A DNA stretch of 64,000 nucleotides from Candidatus Gastranaerophilales bacterium (GCA_016280955.1 JAEEHV010000015.1:1-64000); one strand, 5' to 3'; counted from the stretch's first letter, positions 24,668 through 33,582 are shown. The notes: generated from the letters alone by a model not told the origin. Program-made: numbers and translations.

Positions 24668-26104
24668 TTGGTAAAAGAGTTAAAAAATATAAATAAAACA
24701 GAAAATATAACAGAAGTTAAAGCACCACTGGTTGATGCGTTAAATTCTGCATACAAAAATCCTACATATCAGTTCCACATTCCGGGACATACAAAAGGAA
24801 AAGCTGTTTTTAAAGATTTTAAGAAACTGATTGGTGAAAAAGCATTAAATATTGATACCACCGATGAATTTGACAATCTCGGAACTTTGCATCCGGCTAC
24901 AGGTCCTATTAAGGAGGCTCAGGAACTGGCTGCTCAAGCTTTTGGGGCAAAAAAAACTTTTTTCCTTCTTAACGGTTCTACAGCCGGTAACCTTGCCGTT
25001 GCTATGGCTTTGACAAAAAAAGGACAAAAAATCATTGTTAACCGAAATTGCCACCGTTCTATTTTAACAGGTCTGATAATTTCAGGTGCCGAACCGGTAT
25101 GGGTTTGCCCAAAAAAAATAAACGATTGGTCTATTTGGGGAAATATAGAAGCAGAAGAAATTGAAAAATTGTTAAAAAATGACGATAAAATATCTATGGT
25201 TTGGATAACAAATCCAACTTATGAGGGTGTTGTATCAGACATAAAATCAATAAGTGAAGTTTGTAAAAAATATAATGTTCCTTTAATTGTGGATGAAGCT
25301 CACGGATGCTTATGGAATTTTAATAAACACCTCCCGGAAACAGCATTAAAGCTGGGGGCGGATGTTGTTGTACACTCACTGCACAAAACCGGCGGAAGCA
25401 TGAGCCAAACCTCAATGCTGCATGTATCAGAAAATTCCTGTATTGATGAAACATGTATAGAAAAAGCTCTTAAACTTTTACATACAACAAGTCCGTCTTT
25501 GATTCTTCTTGCAAGTCTGGATGCCGCAAGAGCCAATTTACAGACAGAAACAGGGCTAAAACTTATTGATAATGCAGTAAGTAATGCAAAATATTTAAGA
25601 AAAAGACTTGATAATATACCTAATCTTCATCAGCTGAAGGCTGATTTCGGATATAAAACAGACGTAACCAAAGTCTTTATTAAAATTGACGGTTTATCGG
25701 GGAAAAGACTGGAATCAATCCTTGAGATTGATTTTAAGATTGAAGTGGAATCAGCTTCCGATATAGGTGTGCTTATCCTTTGCAATATGGGTAACAAACG
25801 TTCCGAATTTAAATATCTTGCTGATGCACTCGAAAAAATCGCATCAACAAATTACAAAGATATTTATTACCTTGAAAAACGTAAACACATGCCAATGCTT
25901 GAACCAATAATCAAAATGAGTTTAAGAGAGGCATATTATTCAGAAAAAGAATCCGTCTTAAAACAAGATGCAATAGGAAGAATTTCGGCGGAAGTCGTTG
26001 CTGAATGTCCGCCCGGAATATCAATACTCCTGCCGGGAGAGTTAATTACAGAAGAACATTTGCCATACTTAAATGATTATGAAACATTAGAAGTTGTAAA
26101 ATAA
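24668..26104 (+). CDS. Orn/Lys/Arg decarboxylase family PLP enzyme
   Basis: PLP-dependent fold-type I decarboxylase, SpeA/YaaO-like, making a polyamine precursor from a basic amino acid. The 478 residues match the short single-domain form. Motifs are YQFHIPGHTKGK near the N-terminus, LNGSTAGNLAVAMAL (cofactor phosphate site), VDEAHGCLW with the pyridine-nitrogen Asp near 209, and HSLHKTGGSMSQTS with the Schiff-base Lys near 240. The C-terminal domain ends ECPPGISILLPGELI. The start is a TTG seven bases after AAGGA. Arginine, lysine and ornithine cannot be told apart from sequence alone. It is divergent from the 893-aa gene. Confidence 0.88.
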   Translation: MVKELKNINKTENITEVKAPLVDALNSAYKNPTYQFHIPGHTKGKAVFKDFKKLIGEKALNIDTTDEFDNLGTLHPATGPIKEAQELAAQAFGAKKTFFLLNGSTAGNLAVAMALTKKGQKIIVNRNCHRSILTGLIISGAEPVWVCPKKINDWSIWGNIEAEEIEKLLKNDDKISMVWITNPTYEGVVSDIKSISEVCKKYNVPLIVDEAHGCLWNFNKHLPETALKLGADVVVHSLHKTGGSMSQTSMLHVSENSCIDETCIEKALKLLHTTSPSLILLASLDAARANLQTETGLKLIDNAVSNAKYLRKRLDNIPNLHQLKADFGYKTDVTKVFIKIDGLSGKRLESILEIDFKIEVESASDIGVLILCNMGNKRSEFKYLADALEKIASTNYKDIYYLEKRKHMPMLEPIIKMSLREAYYSEKESVLKQDAIGRISAEVVAECPPGISILLPGELITEEHLPYLNDYETLEVVK

Positions 26105-26110
26105 CTTCAA

Positions 26111-26156
26111 AAAAAACCCCTCTTTAGAAAATTAAATAAAATTTACTAAAGAGAGG
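26111..26156 (-). terminator. Minus-strand intrinsic terminator with no gene upstream of it
   Basis: CTCTTTAG pairs with CTAAAGAG, extended by two further G-C pairs across a mismatch. The minus strand then runs into eight T. On the plus strand no T tract follows. No minus-strand gene precedes it, so it may end an unannotated small transcript or block antisense reading. Confidence 0.55.
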
Positions 26157-26267
26157 AAGGTTTGAGCGATGAGGATTCTTAATTATCATATTAGTTTTTT
26201 ATTCCACAAACATTGAACTTTATGGTAATATAAGGTAAATATAAAGATTAGGATTTGGGGAGAATTT

Positions 26268-27338
26268 ATGAACTATTCCTGTTTGTTCGACCGGGCCAGA
26301 GATATTTATACATCAATTTCATACGATAATCATTCGGGACGGGCAATGATTCCTTTCAGGTATTTTCTGGAACTAACCTACAGATGCAATCTTTCTTGCC
26401 CGTATTGTTATGTTGGAAATGAGAGAAATAAACAGGAGCTTACTACAGATGAATGGAAAAAAGTTATAGACCAGCTTCCTTTCTATTCAATAGTAACTCT
26501 TGTAGGCGGAGAACCTCTTATAAGAAAGGATTTTATTGATATTCTCGCATATACTTCCAAAAAATTATTAAATAAAGTCCACGTTGTTTCCAACGGAATT
26601 TTAATAAATGACGATATAATCAAATCTTTTATAAAATACAAATTATTGCTTCTTTCTGTATCCCTTGACGGTTACGGTGAAAATCATGACAAAAACAGAG
26701 GAAAAGACGGAATTTTTGATAAAATTATTTCTAATCTGGAAAATTTAAAATCCCAAAAGAAAAAACAAATGATTGATATAAAAACAATCGTATTGGAAAA
26801 TAATCTGGATGATTTACCAAAATTATATAAAATGTGCTGCGATATGAACTTTGAATTTTTATCAATCTCTTTTTTACGTAACAACAACTGGAAACAAAGT
26901 TCTGTATTGCAGGAAACATTTATTCCCGAATTTAACGGAAATTATCCGATAAAACTTTATTTTGACATGGAACACTTTAGAGAAGTTTATAAAGAAATTG
27001 AAGGCATAAAAGGGAAAACAAAATTGAGATTTTCACCAAAATTTGAATACAATAAGAATCCGCTTTTGGCAATCGAAAATTTCTTTAATACCGAAGAACA
27101 AAAACCGTTATCAGAAATATATGCTCCATGCACATTTCCTTATAATAACATGTTTATTAACCCGGAAGGATATGTTTACCCGTGTTTATCACAAAAAATC
27201 GGAAACGTAAAAGATATGCCGATAAAAGAACTATTTAACCTTCCGCACTATTGCTGTTTCAGAAAAAACCTCAAAGCAAACGGCGGCACTTTTGGTGCCT
27301 GCCAAATGTGCTGCGAACTGCAGGTCTTGGAAAAATAA
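26268..27338 (+). CDS. Radical SAM protein with SPASM-like C-terminus
   Basis: A 356-residue radical SAM enzyme. The CxxxCxxC cluster motif is CNLSCPYC (Cys40, 44, 47), followed by VGGEPLIRKDF (SAM-binding GGE) and VHVVSNG. The C-terminus has a SPASM-type cysteine set: PCTFPYNNMFINPEGYVYPCLSQKIGNVKDMPIKELF, then YCCF and CQMCCEL, which would bind an auxiliary cluster. SPASM enzymes commonly modify peptides (RiPPs) or act on other substrates; the target here is unknown. The next genes are a phosphopantetheinyl transferase 46 bases away and a 57-residue protein. TTGGGGAG precedes the ATG. Confidence 0.85.
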   Translation: MNYSCLFDRARDIYTSISYDNHSGRAMIPFRYFLELTYRCNLSCPYCYVGNERNKQELTTDEWKKVIDQLPFYSIVTLVGGEPLIRKDFIDILAYTSKKLLNKVHVVSNGILINDDIIKSFIKYKLLLLSVSLDGYGENHDKNRGKDGIFDKIISNLENLKSQKKKQMIDIKTIVLENNLDDLPKLYKMCCDMNFEFLSISFLRNNNWKQSSVLQETFIPEFNGNYPIKLYFDMEHFREVYKEIEGIKGKTKLRFSPKFEYNKNPLLAIENFFNTEEQKPLSEIYAPCTFPYNNMFINPEGYVYPCLSQKIGNVKDMPIKELFNLPHYCCFRKNLKANGGTFGACQMCCELQVLEK

Positions 27339-27383
27339 AACTGTTATATCGCCATAAACTTTTATTTAGTATAAAATATACCT

Positions 27384-27917
27384 ATGGATATTTTTATAAC
27401 AAATATTAATGACAGCAAAAAATTAGATAAGTCCGTTCTTAATGAATTTCAGGACAAAAAAATTCATAATACAAAAAAGCAAATTCAGCATTCATTTTCA
27501 TACTTAATGCTCGACAGAATTTTAAAAGATGTATATAAAATAACGGAATATGAACTTGTTTTTATTAATAAAAAACCATACCTTAAAAACAGAGAAAAAT
27601 ATATCAGCCTAAGCCATTCCGAAGATTATGCGGCGATTTGTTTTTCGGATAACGAATGCGGAATTGATATAGAAAAAATGACCGAAAGAAATTTTAAAAA
27701 AATTTCCGAGAGAAAAAACTTTGTAGCTGAAACTGCTGAAGATTTTTATAAAAACTGGACTTTGTATGAAGCCGAATATAAACTGGCATGCGAAGCAAAA
27801 AGCCATAAACACATTCAGTTTAAAGACTATATGCTAACGGCTGTTTCTGATAATATCAATGAAGAATTTATTATTTACATTCAGGTTTTAGAAGATATTT
27901 CTAAATCACAAAAGTGA
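27384..27917 (+). CDS. 4'-phosphopantetheinyl transferase superfamily protein (Sfp-like)
   Basis: Transfers phosphopantetheine from CoA to carrier proteins. At 177 residues it is shorter than Sfp (about 220). The family core is plain: KPYLKN...YISLSHSEDYAAICFS, the magnesium-binding GIDIEKM (Asp near 95) and WTLYEAEYKLACE near 125-137, where Tyr replaces the usual Lys of WTxKEA. The C-terminal third is short and lacks a clear second half, so a minimal or divergent form is likely. It follows the radical SAM gene by 46 bases. The carrier protein it serves is not in the window; fatty-acid ACP is the default candidate. Confidence 0.8.
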   Translation: MDIFITNINDSKKLDKSVLNEFQDKKIHNTKKQIQHSFSYLMLDRILKDVYKITEYELVFINKKPYLKNREKYISLSHSEDYAAICFSDNECGIDIEKMTERNFKKISERKNFVAETAEDFYKNWTLYEAEYKLACEAKSHKHIQFKDYMLTAVSDNINEEFIIYIQVLEDISKSQK

Positions 27918-27972
27918 TATTGTTAAACTTTTTATTCTTTATGCCGATAATGATATTGTCAGGAGGCATACA

Positions 27973-28146
27973 ATGGCTAGAATTATAGAAACATGTGACA
28001 GCAAGCGCAGAATAATAAAATTATCAACCGAGGATATAATGTCTGTCGTACAAGCATATCAGACAGCATGCGTACGACTTTATGACAAAGATGAAATAAG
28101 AAGTCGTTTGCAGGATACCGTAATTTTTATTCCGGAAGATATTTAA
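27973..28146 (+). CDS. 57-aa protein of unknown function
   Basis: A 57-residue ORF below the track's cut-off: MARIIETCDSKRRIIKLSTE at the start, ending TVIFIPEDI. A near-perfect Shine-Dalgarno sequence (AGGAGG) lies eight bases before the ATG, strong evidence that it is translated. It is mixed helix/strand, with two Cys and no membrane segment. It is 56 bases after the phosphopantetheinyl transferase, in the same orientation as the radical SAM/SPASM gene. A precursor-peptide role is conceivable but unsupported by a leader/core layout. It overlaps the convergent TPR gene by four bases. Confidence 0.75.
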   Translation: MARIIETCDSKRRIIKLSTEDIMSVVQAYQTACVRLYDKDEIRSRLQDTVIFIPEDI

Positions 28147-29798
28147 AGGGAACCCGGTGTTGATATATCTGCAAGAGCATTTTTTGCTTCAACAAATGTA
28201 GGATCCTGTTCAAGAACTTCAAGATAAAGTTCTTTTGCTTTATCCTTGTTGCTGTTTTCATATAAAATAGCAAGGTTATATTTTGCCTGAATCATTTCAG
28301 GATTGGATGCAATAGCTTTTTTAAATGCCTCTTCCGCATTTTTAACATTACGTTGAGATGCATACATCATTCCTACACGATATAAACCTTCTGCATTGTC
28401 CGGTTCTACATTTAACAAGTCGGTAAGAGCCTTTTTTTCTTCAAAGAAATTACCGAGTTCGTGCTGTGCCTGTGCAAGCAACAGTAAATACTTTGGAGAA
28501 TTTTGTGCTTCTTTATCATATTCAAGAGCTTTGCTTACAGATTCAACAGTACCGTTATAATTCTTCTGTAAAAATTTATTGTTTGCTTTGCTATAATACA
28601 CTTCCGGATTTATGGTATTATAACGTTCCGCACTTTCAAGCAATTCCATTGAACGTTCCAAATCACCATTATTTGTTGCAACGGTAGCCCATTTAACATA
28701 TAAGTCACAAATCAGCATATTCACTTGTTTTGCTTCTTTTTGACCGGCTTTGTCGAGCAATACCATGTATCTGTCAAGAGCATTCTGATAATCACCTCTT
28801 GCTATATATGCGGCAGCAAGCTCGGTTGTTATATCAAAAGCATTTTGTGAAAGCATTGTCAAATCTTCCAATATTAAAATTCCGTCATCAACATTACCAA
28901 GCTTCAAATTGAACTGAGCAATTTTTTCTCTTAAATTGAATTTATCCGAGCCCTGAACGTCCAGCATTTTCTCTGCATAAGCAATTGCTTTGTCATATTC
29001 GCCCATTGTTTCATACAAATCAACAAGCATGTCATATATCCAAAGAAGCATTTTAGACTCGGTAACAAAACTAAGCATTAATAATAACGTTTCAATTGCC
29101 ATATTGTAATTGTTTATTCTGACGTATAGTTCTACCAGTTTTTTATTTGTATCTACGTCTTTCGGATACACGGCAAGACGTGCTTTGTATGCTTCAAATG
29201 CCGCAGCATAATCATATATTTGTTCGTTTAAATCTGCTATAATAGCCTGTATATCAGCCTGCTCTGTCGGTGATGTAAGCAACTGCACAAGCTCACCGTA
29301 TGATTGTATTGCCATTACCAGCTGATCTGTTTCAACATACAATTCTGCTAATGTTTGTAAGGCTTCCTTATTTTTCTTATTTCTGTCATAAACAAAATTA
29401 AATTCTCTAATTGCTTTTATATATGAGTGTTTTTTTACATAACATTTACCGAGAACTTCACGGGTATCAACATCGTATGGACGCTTTTTGAGAATAATAT
29501 TACATTGTTTTATTGCCTGTGAATACTTTTTACTTTCATAATATGCCTTTGCAAGATAAATACGGACTTCTATTCTTGACGGAACTCTGTCCAAATATTT
29601 TGTTGCAAGAAGCTCAAGAATTGCATATTCTCCCTTTTCATAAAGAACCTCTACCTGTTCAAGCACTTTTTTGGTTGTCAGCTGTAAATCTTCACCTTTA
29701 GATGATACTCCCTGAAACAATATTATAGAATACAGTGCGTATATAGCAGCCGCAGCAATCAAAAATGCAACAATTATGAGTACAATACTTGAATTCAT
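28143..29798 (-). CDS. Membrane-anchored TPR protein
   Basis: A 551-residue protein with one N-terminal membrane helix (VLIIVAFLIAAAAIYALYSIILF, about residues 5-28). Tandem tetratricopeptide repeats follow to the C-terminus, for example EVREVLGKCYVKKHSYIKAIREFNFVYDRNKK-type and AEGLYRVGMMYASQRNVKNAEEAFKKAIASNPE units. About a dozen repeats can be traced. Such architecture suggests a scaffold facing the cytoplasm or periplasm, like LapB/YciM, but the rubredoxin-like C-terminal metal site of LapB is absent. It lies next to the lipid A genes on the same strand, which makes an envelope-assembly role attractive but unproven. Confidence 0.8.
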   Translation of the reverse strand: MNSSIVLIIVAFLIAAAAIYALYSIILFQGVSSKGEDLQLTTKKVLEQVEVLYEKGEYAILELLATKYLDRVPSRIEVRIYLAKAYYESKKYSQAIKQCNIILKKRPYDVDTREVLGKCYVKKHSYIKAIREFNFVYDRNKKNKEALQTLAELYVETDQLVMAIQSYGELVQLLTSPTEQADIQAIIADLNEQIYDYAAAFEAYKARLAVYPKDVDTNKKLVELYVRINNYNMAIETLLLMLSFVTESKMLLWIYDMLVDLYETMGEYDKAIAYAEKMLDVQGSDKFNLREKIAQFNLKLGNVDDGILILEDLTMLSQNAFDITTELAAAYIARGDYQNALDRYMVLLDKAGQKEAKQVNMLICDLYVKWATVATNNGDLERSMELLESAERYNTINPEVYYSKANNKFLQKNYNGTVESVSKALEYDKEAQNSPKYLLLLAQAQHELGNFFEEKKALTDLLNVEPDNAEGLYRVGMMYASQRNVKNAEEAFKKAIASNPEMIQAKYNLAILYENSNKDKAKELYLEVLEQDPTFVEAKNALADISTPGSL

Positions 29799-29898
29799 AT
29801 GATAACTTTCTTTATGTTATACACTCTTTCATTATACATTATATTAATAAAAAAATAAAATAACTCATATAAATGATTTGTATATCTCTTTAAATGCA

Positions 29899-29927
29899 AA
29901 ACCCGCATTTTTATCAAAAAACGGGTT
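29899..29927 (-). terminator. Terminator of the rfaE2-lpxD-lpxC-fabZ cluster
   Basis: AACCCG pairs with CGGGTT, extended by an A/T stem. It lies 34 bases after the fabZ stop and precedes a short T-rich run on the minus strand. Confidence 0.6.
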
Positions 29928-29960
29928 CTGACAACATTAACAATATTTATCGAATAATAA

Positions 29961-30401
29961 TTATTTTAAAGCGACTGTCAAATCTGCTTCAACACAAACT
30001 TTTCCGTCAACAGAGCCTACTGCATGACATTTGCTGATCGGACCTTTGCATTTTGTCATTTCAATATGCATATCAAATCTGTCACCAGGACGAACAATAT
30101 TTTTGAACCTTACATTATCAACACCTGCAAATAATGTTAATTTACCTTTGTTTTCGGGAGAACACATTAAAATAGGTGCTGAACACTGAGCCATTGCTTC
30201 TAATTGAAGAACTCCCGGCATAATAGGATTTCCCGGGAAATGTCCCTGGAAAAATTCTTCATTCATTGAAAGATTTTTATAACCTTTTGAATATTTGTTC
30301 GGTACACATTCCGTAATTCTGTCAACCAGCAAAAAAGGATATCTGTGTGGTATCATCTCCATAATTTCTTTAATATCAAAAGATAAAATTTCTTCTGTCA
30401 T
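29961..30401 (-). CDS. fabZ: 3-hydroxyacyl-ACP dehydratase FabZ
   Basis: Hot-dog fold enzyme that dehydrates 3-hydroxyacyl-ACP in fatty-acid synthesis. The 146 residues contain HRYPFLLVDRI at the N-terminus. The active-site helix is QGHFPGNPIMPGVLQLEAMAQ, with catalytic His54 and Glu68. It lies 15 bases after lpxC, the classical arrangement that links fatty-acid flux to lipid A, and its AAGGAG ribosome site is in that gap. A terminator follows. Confidence 0.95.
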   Translation of the reverse strand: MTEEILSFDIKEIMEMIPHRYPFLLVDRITECVPNKYSKGYKNLSMNEEFFQGHFPGNPIMPGVLQLEAMAQCSAPILMCSPENKGKLTLFAGVDNVRFKNIVRPGDRFDMHIEMTKCKGPISKCHAVGSVDGKVCVEADLTVALK

Positions 30402-30416
30402 TTCTCTACTCCTTAT

Positions 30417-31253
30417 TTATATTTTTACTAATTTATTTTTTAACATCTGAGCAACTTTACAATGTACGGCATGCCCGGCCTCTTTCACCAGAATCTGAGC
30501 CTTCATGTTTAAGGGAGAAACCCCCGTTAAATTCAAATCACCTAACATATCAAGGATTTTATGTTTTACAGGCTCCAAATCGGAACGTAACTCTGTGGTA
30601 TATCCGACATCCTTTAAACCAACGGTATTATCATAAGTAACACCTTTTGCAAAGCCTAACGCCTGAAATTTTTGCAAATCCTTATAGAATCCGAAAGTTC
30701 TTGCTTCGGTAATTTCATCCAGATTCTTATTATCCATTGTAACCCACTGATGACGCAAATCCGGATGATCATAATTTACAGCATAAGTAACTCGCAACTC
30801 TTTATCAGGCAAAATTACCATGCTTGTTTTTCCGTTCAGATAATAAACAGGCTCGCTTACCGTATATACATCCTTATTTTTTCCTTCCAGCCCAGCCTGA
30901 TTAAACAAATCCACCCACACTTTTGCACTTCCGTCAAATATAGGCATCTCCGTTTCTGAAAGATATACGTCAATAGAATTTACACCGGTAATTGCACATG
31001 CTGCATTAAAATGCTCACACAGCATCACCTTGTATTTATAATCACCGAGTAATGTCCTTCTTTCTCTGCTGCATAGTGTTACGCAGTGGTCTGTTGAATA
31101 AAGATTCTCAATACAAACCTCAAAAGGATCTTTTGCTCCCTTTGAATAAATCATAATCTTACCGCTGTCTGAAGGCTTTATTTCAACCTCACAATGGCGG
31201 TTTTTCATTAAGGAATTTCCTGATGTTTTTATCTCGTTTTTAATTGTTATCAT
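30417..31253 (-). CDS. lpxC: UDP-3-O-acyl-GlcNAc deacetylase LpxC
   Basis: Zinc hydrolase for the committed step of lipid A synthesis. The N-terminus TIKNEIKTSGNSLMKNRHCEVEIKPS aligns with the family start (RTIKNEV...G.GLH). Zinc ligands are in LCEHFNAACAITGV (His81), KHKILDMLGDL (His and Asp) and the catalytic GHAVH near residue 265. At 278 residues it is slightly shorter than E. coli LpxC (305). No strong Shine-Dalgarno sequence is seen. It is cotranscribed with lpxD upstream and fabZ downstream. Short 8-base tandem repeats occupy the lpxD-lpxC gap. Confidence 0.93.
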   Translation of the reverse strand: MITIKNEIKTSGNSLMKNRHCEVEIKPSDSGKIMIYSKGAKDPFEVCIENLYSTDHCVTLCSRERRTLLGDYKYKVMLCEHFNAACAITGVNSIDVYLSETEMPIFDGSAKVWVDLFNQAGLEGKNKDVYTVSEPVYYLNGKTSMVILPDKELRVTYAVNYDHPDLRHQWVTMDNKNLDEITEARTFGFYKDLQKFQALGFAKGVTYDNTVGLKDVGYTTELRSDLEPVKHKILDMLGDLNLTGVSPLNMKAQILVKEAGHAVHCKVAQMLKNKLVKI

Positions 31254-31302
31254 TTTTGTAAGTAAATGCGAGGTTAAGCAATTATGTGGTTAAACGAGTG
31301 AA

Positions 31303-31334
31303 TAATTCACTATTTCACCTGCTCACCGGCTCAC
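31303..31334 (-). repeat. Four 8-base tandem units between lpxD and lpxC
   Basis: The plus-strand units TAATTCAC, TATTTCAC, CTGCTCAC and CGGCTCAC sit with an exact eight-base period. On the minus strand they read as GTGA-led units soon after the lpxD stop. They resemble the post-stop repeats seen after other genes in the window. Confidence 0.55.
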
Positions 31335-31341
31335 ATTTCTC

Positions 31342-32451
31342 CTATACCTTTATTGTTTCGTTTTCCGATACACTGTCTTCAAAAGACTTTAACAGCGGTT
31401 CGTATTTTTTAAATTTTGCAATCAAATCTCCTGCATCTTTCATAATCTTTAACTGCTTGATAAATTCTTTTCTTGGAGCTGCCGGAGAACCTACAACAAT
31501 TGATTTTGCCGGAAAACTCTTTGTAACACCTGCTTGAGCGGCAATAATTGTATCATCACCTATTGATATATGGTCAGCCAAACCTGCCTGACCGGCAATA
31601 ACAACTCTGTCACCAATTACGCAGCTTCCTGCAATACCAACCTGAGATACAATCATACAACCTTTTCCGACACGACAGTTATGTCCTATCATTACAAGGT
31701 CATCAATCTTTGTATTATCACCTATAACTGTATTTTCTATAGTTCCTCTGTCAATACAAGAGTTTGCGCCAATCTCAACATTATTACCTACTTCAACCGA
31801 ACCGATAGACGGAATCTTAAATATTACCTGTTCTGAATTACCTTCTTTAATTTCTCCGTCTTTACGGGCCTGTTCTATGTTGTTAGGATTTTCTGTTACG
31901 AAACTGAAACCGTCAGCACCTAGAGAAACTCCATGGTTAAGAATTACCTTATTACCAACTTTAACTCTGTCACCGATATTTACACCCGGATGGAAGAAAC
32001 AATCGGCTCCGATAACGGCATTATTACCTATATAACAATTTGCCAGAATTTTTGTGTTATCACCGATAACTGCATGTTCTGCAATTACAACATTCTGACC
32101 TATAGAAACATTTTGACCGATTTTTGCGGTTGAAGCAACAACTGCACTCGGATGGATTCCCTTATTTACACCCGGTTCTTCATAAAACATTGAAATAAGC
32201 TTCATCATAGCCAAACGGGGTCTTTCAACTTCTATTGTCGAAAATCCGTCTATATTAACTCCCAATGGAACTAAAGCAGCTTTTGCTTTTGTTGTAGCAA
32301 GATTGCTGATTTCATCTTCGCCTAAAGCAAGGGCTAATGTATTTTCATCAGCTAATTTTGGCGGTGCAATTTGTGTTATGGCAATATCTGATGTTTTTGT
32401 CAGCATTCCGCCTGTAATTTGTGCAATTTGTTCCAATGTAAAAGTCTTCAT
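31342..32451 (-). CDS. lpxD: UDP-3-O-acylglucosamine N-acyltransferase LpxD
   Basis: Adds the second acyl chain in lipid A synthesis. The 369 residues start with the uridine-binding domain ([12 protein letters not shown]...LVPLGVNID). The left-handed beta-helix of hexapeptide repeats follows ([30 protein letters not shown]). [15 protein letters not shown] and the catalytic-His coil [23 protein letters not shown] are typical, and a C-terminal helical tail is present. AAGGAG lies eight bases before the ATG. It heads lpxD-lpxC-fabZ, with rfaE2 just upstream; lpxA is not in the window. Confidence 0.94.
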   Translation of the reverse strand: MKTFTLEQIAQITGGMLTKTSDIAITQIAPPKLADENTLALALGEDEISNLATTKAKAALVPLGVNIDGFSTIEVERPRLAMMKLISMFYEEPGVNKGIHPSAVVASTAKIGQNVSIGQNVVIAEHAVIGDNTKILANCYIGNNAVIGADCFFHPGVNIGDRVKVGNKVILNHGVSLGADGFSFVTENPNNIEQARKDGEIKEGNSEQVIFKIPSIGSVEVGNNVEIGANSCIDRGTIENTVIGDNTKIDDLVMIGHNCRVGKGCMIVSQVGIAGSCVIGDRVVIAGQAGLADHISIGDDTIIAAQAGVTKSFPAKSIVVGSPAAPRKEFIKQLKIMKDAGDLIAKFKKYEPLLKSFEDSVSENETIKV

Positions 32452-32475
32452 AATACACTCCTTATTATTAATAAA

Positions 32476-32943
32476 CTAATTATTCATCATCTTAATTACA
32501 TTTGTTGTAGATTTTCCTTCTACAAATTCGATAAACTCTACCTTTATACCGCTTTTCTTAACAATATCACGTTCAGGCAAAGTTTCCATTGTATAGTCTG
32601 CCCCTTTTGTATATATATCCGGCTTAATTTTTTCAAGCAATTCCGCCGGAGATCTCTCTTCAAATAATACCACATAATCAACATATCTCAAAGCGGCAAG
32701 AAGTTCTGCTCTGTCTTGTTCATTATTAATCGGACGGTTTTCACCTTTAAGCTGTTTAACTGATTTGTCGGAATTAAGCATGACAATACAGTAGTCTGCA
32801 AGCGATTGCGTCTTTTTAAGATATCTGACATGACCGACATGTAAAATATCAAAACAGCCGTTTGTAGCAGCATACTTTTTACCGCAACTCTGCCCTTCCC
32901 GTACTATCCGTACAATTTCATCCTGCGAAACTACAGTTCCCAA
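32476..32943 (-). CDS. rfaE2: D-glycero-beta-D-manno-heptose 1-phosphate adenylyltransferase domain protein (RfaE2/HldE-C)
   Basis: Nucleotidyltransferase that makes ADP-heptose for the LPS core. The 155 residues correspond to the stand-alone C-terminal half of HldE. The active site is ATNGCFDILHVGHVRYL (HxGH at 35-38), followed by LNSDKSVKQLKGENRPI, RAELLAALRYVDYVVLF and a late GKSTTNVI motif (usual KSTT). The start is a TTG seven bases after AAGGAG. The kinase half (HldE-N) is not seen here. It precedes lpxD by 25 bases, consistent with one LPS operon. Confidence 0.9.
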   Translation of the reverse strand: MGTVVSQDEIVRIVREGQSCGKKYAATNGCFDILHVGHVRYLKKTQSLADYCIVMLNSDKSVKQLKGENRPINNEQDRAELLAALRYVDYVVLFEERSPAELLEKIKPDIYTKGADYTMETLPERDIVKKSGIKVEFIEFVEGKSTTNVIKMMNN

Positions 32944-33034
32944 TTTTCACTCCTTAAAAAGAATATATGTAATATTGTACGATAAAAACAATTATTACAG
33001 AACAGTTTGTAACAAAAGAAGGGGAATTTTTACA

Positions 33035-33063
33035 AAATAAAAGCCTGATTGAGTAAATCAGGC
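33035..33063 (-). terminator. Terminator after the 57-aa minus-strand gene
   Basis: GCCTGATT pairs with AATCAGGC (8 bp) around a five-base loop. On the minus strand it is followed by TTTTATTTTG, a reasonable U tract. It lies about 70 bases after the small gene's stop. Confidence 0.65.
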
Positions 33064-33131
33064 GCTAATAGATAAGTAAGTTTTGGGGAATTAAATTAGT
33101 TAAGTAAGATTAAGATTGGTTTTGTAAATCT

Positions 33132-33305
33132 TTATTTTCTCGATCTCGATATGAAAGTCACTCGGGTTTTCATATCAATTGCGAATAATCGCATCTCGTC
33201 CATCAGGACATGAGACTGGTCAAACTCGTTATTATCATCTATAAAAAACTCTTTTGATATCTGTGTCGCCATGGCATTAATATTATAGGTGTTTAAAAGG
33301 GCCAT
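33132..33305 (-). CDS. 57-aa protein of unknown function
   Basis: A 57-residue ORF below the track's cut-off. It begins MALLNTYNINAMATQISKEF and ends TRVTFISRSRK. An AGAGAGG ribosome site lies five bases before the ATG, and a terminator follows. It is one of four genes with the shared GTAAC/AATTC/ACTTTATATATATG upstream element. Its element is about 215 bases upstream, so the message would have a long untranslated leader. No homology to a known family is apparent. The helical middle (DQSHVLMDEMRLFAIDMKTRV) resembles a small coiled coil. Confidence 0.65.
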   Translation of the reverse strand: MALLNTYNINAMATQISKEFFIDDNNEFDQSHVLMDEMRLFAIDMKTRVTFISRSRK

Positions 33306-33522
33306 AATACCTCTCTTTACGTTTAATTTACTCGTACCATATCAGCAAATACGCACAGGAAATACATCTGCTCGAACATCAGCATTGATATACCGCAATG
33401 CACTTTACTGAATAATGCTGGAATAACTTTTTACAAAACATCTTTTTATCGCATTGGTCTCACTATGTCTGCAACAAAATTTTTGTCTTAGTAATTTTGT
33501 TTTTACTCTCTTGTGATTTCGT
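33306..33522 (-). other. Long 5' leader of the 57-aa gene
   Basis: About 215 bases between the promoter-like element and the ATG. Stem-forming sequences include CAGCATT with AATGCTG and ACAAAATT with AATTTTGT. Several very short ORFs occur. No riboswitch class is recognised. Confidence 0.4.
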
Positions 33523-33582
33523 CTTACATATATATAAAGTATATCTGCATTTGTGAATTTCAATATGTACTGCATTCGTTAC
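33523..33582 (-). promoter_or_regulatory. Shared upstream element, copy 1
   Basis: Minus strand: GTAAC (33582-33578), 18 bases, AATTC (33559-33555), 14 bases, ACTTTATATATATGTAAG (33540-33523). Spacing is identical to the copies at 49039, 44359 and, with one added T, 53537. It drives the 57-residue gene at 33305. Confidence 0.7.
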
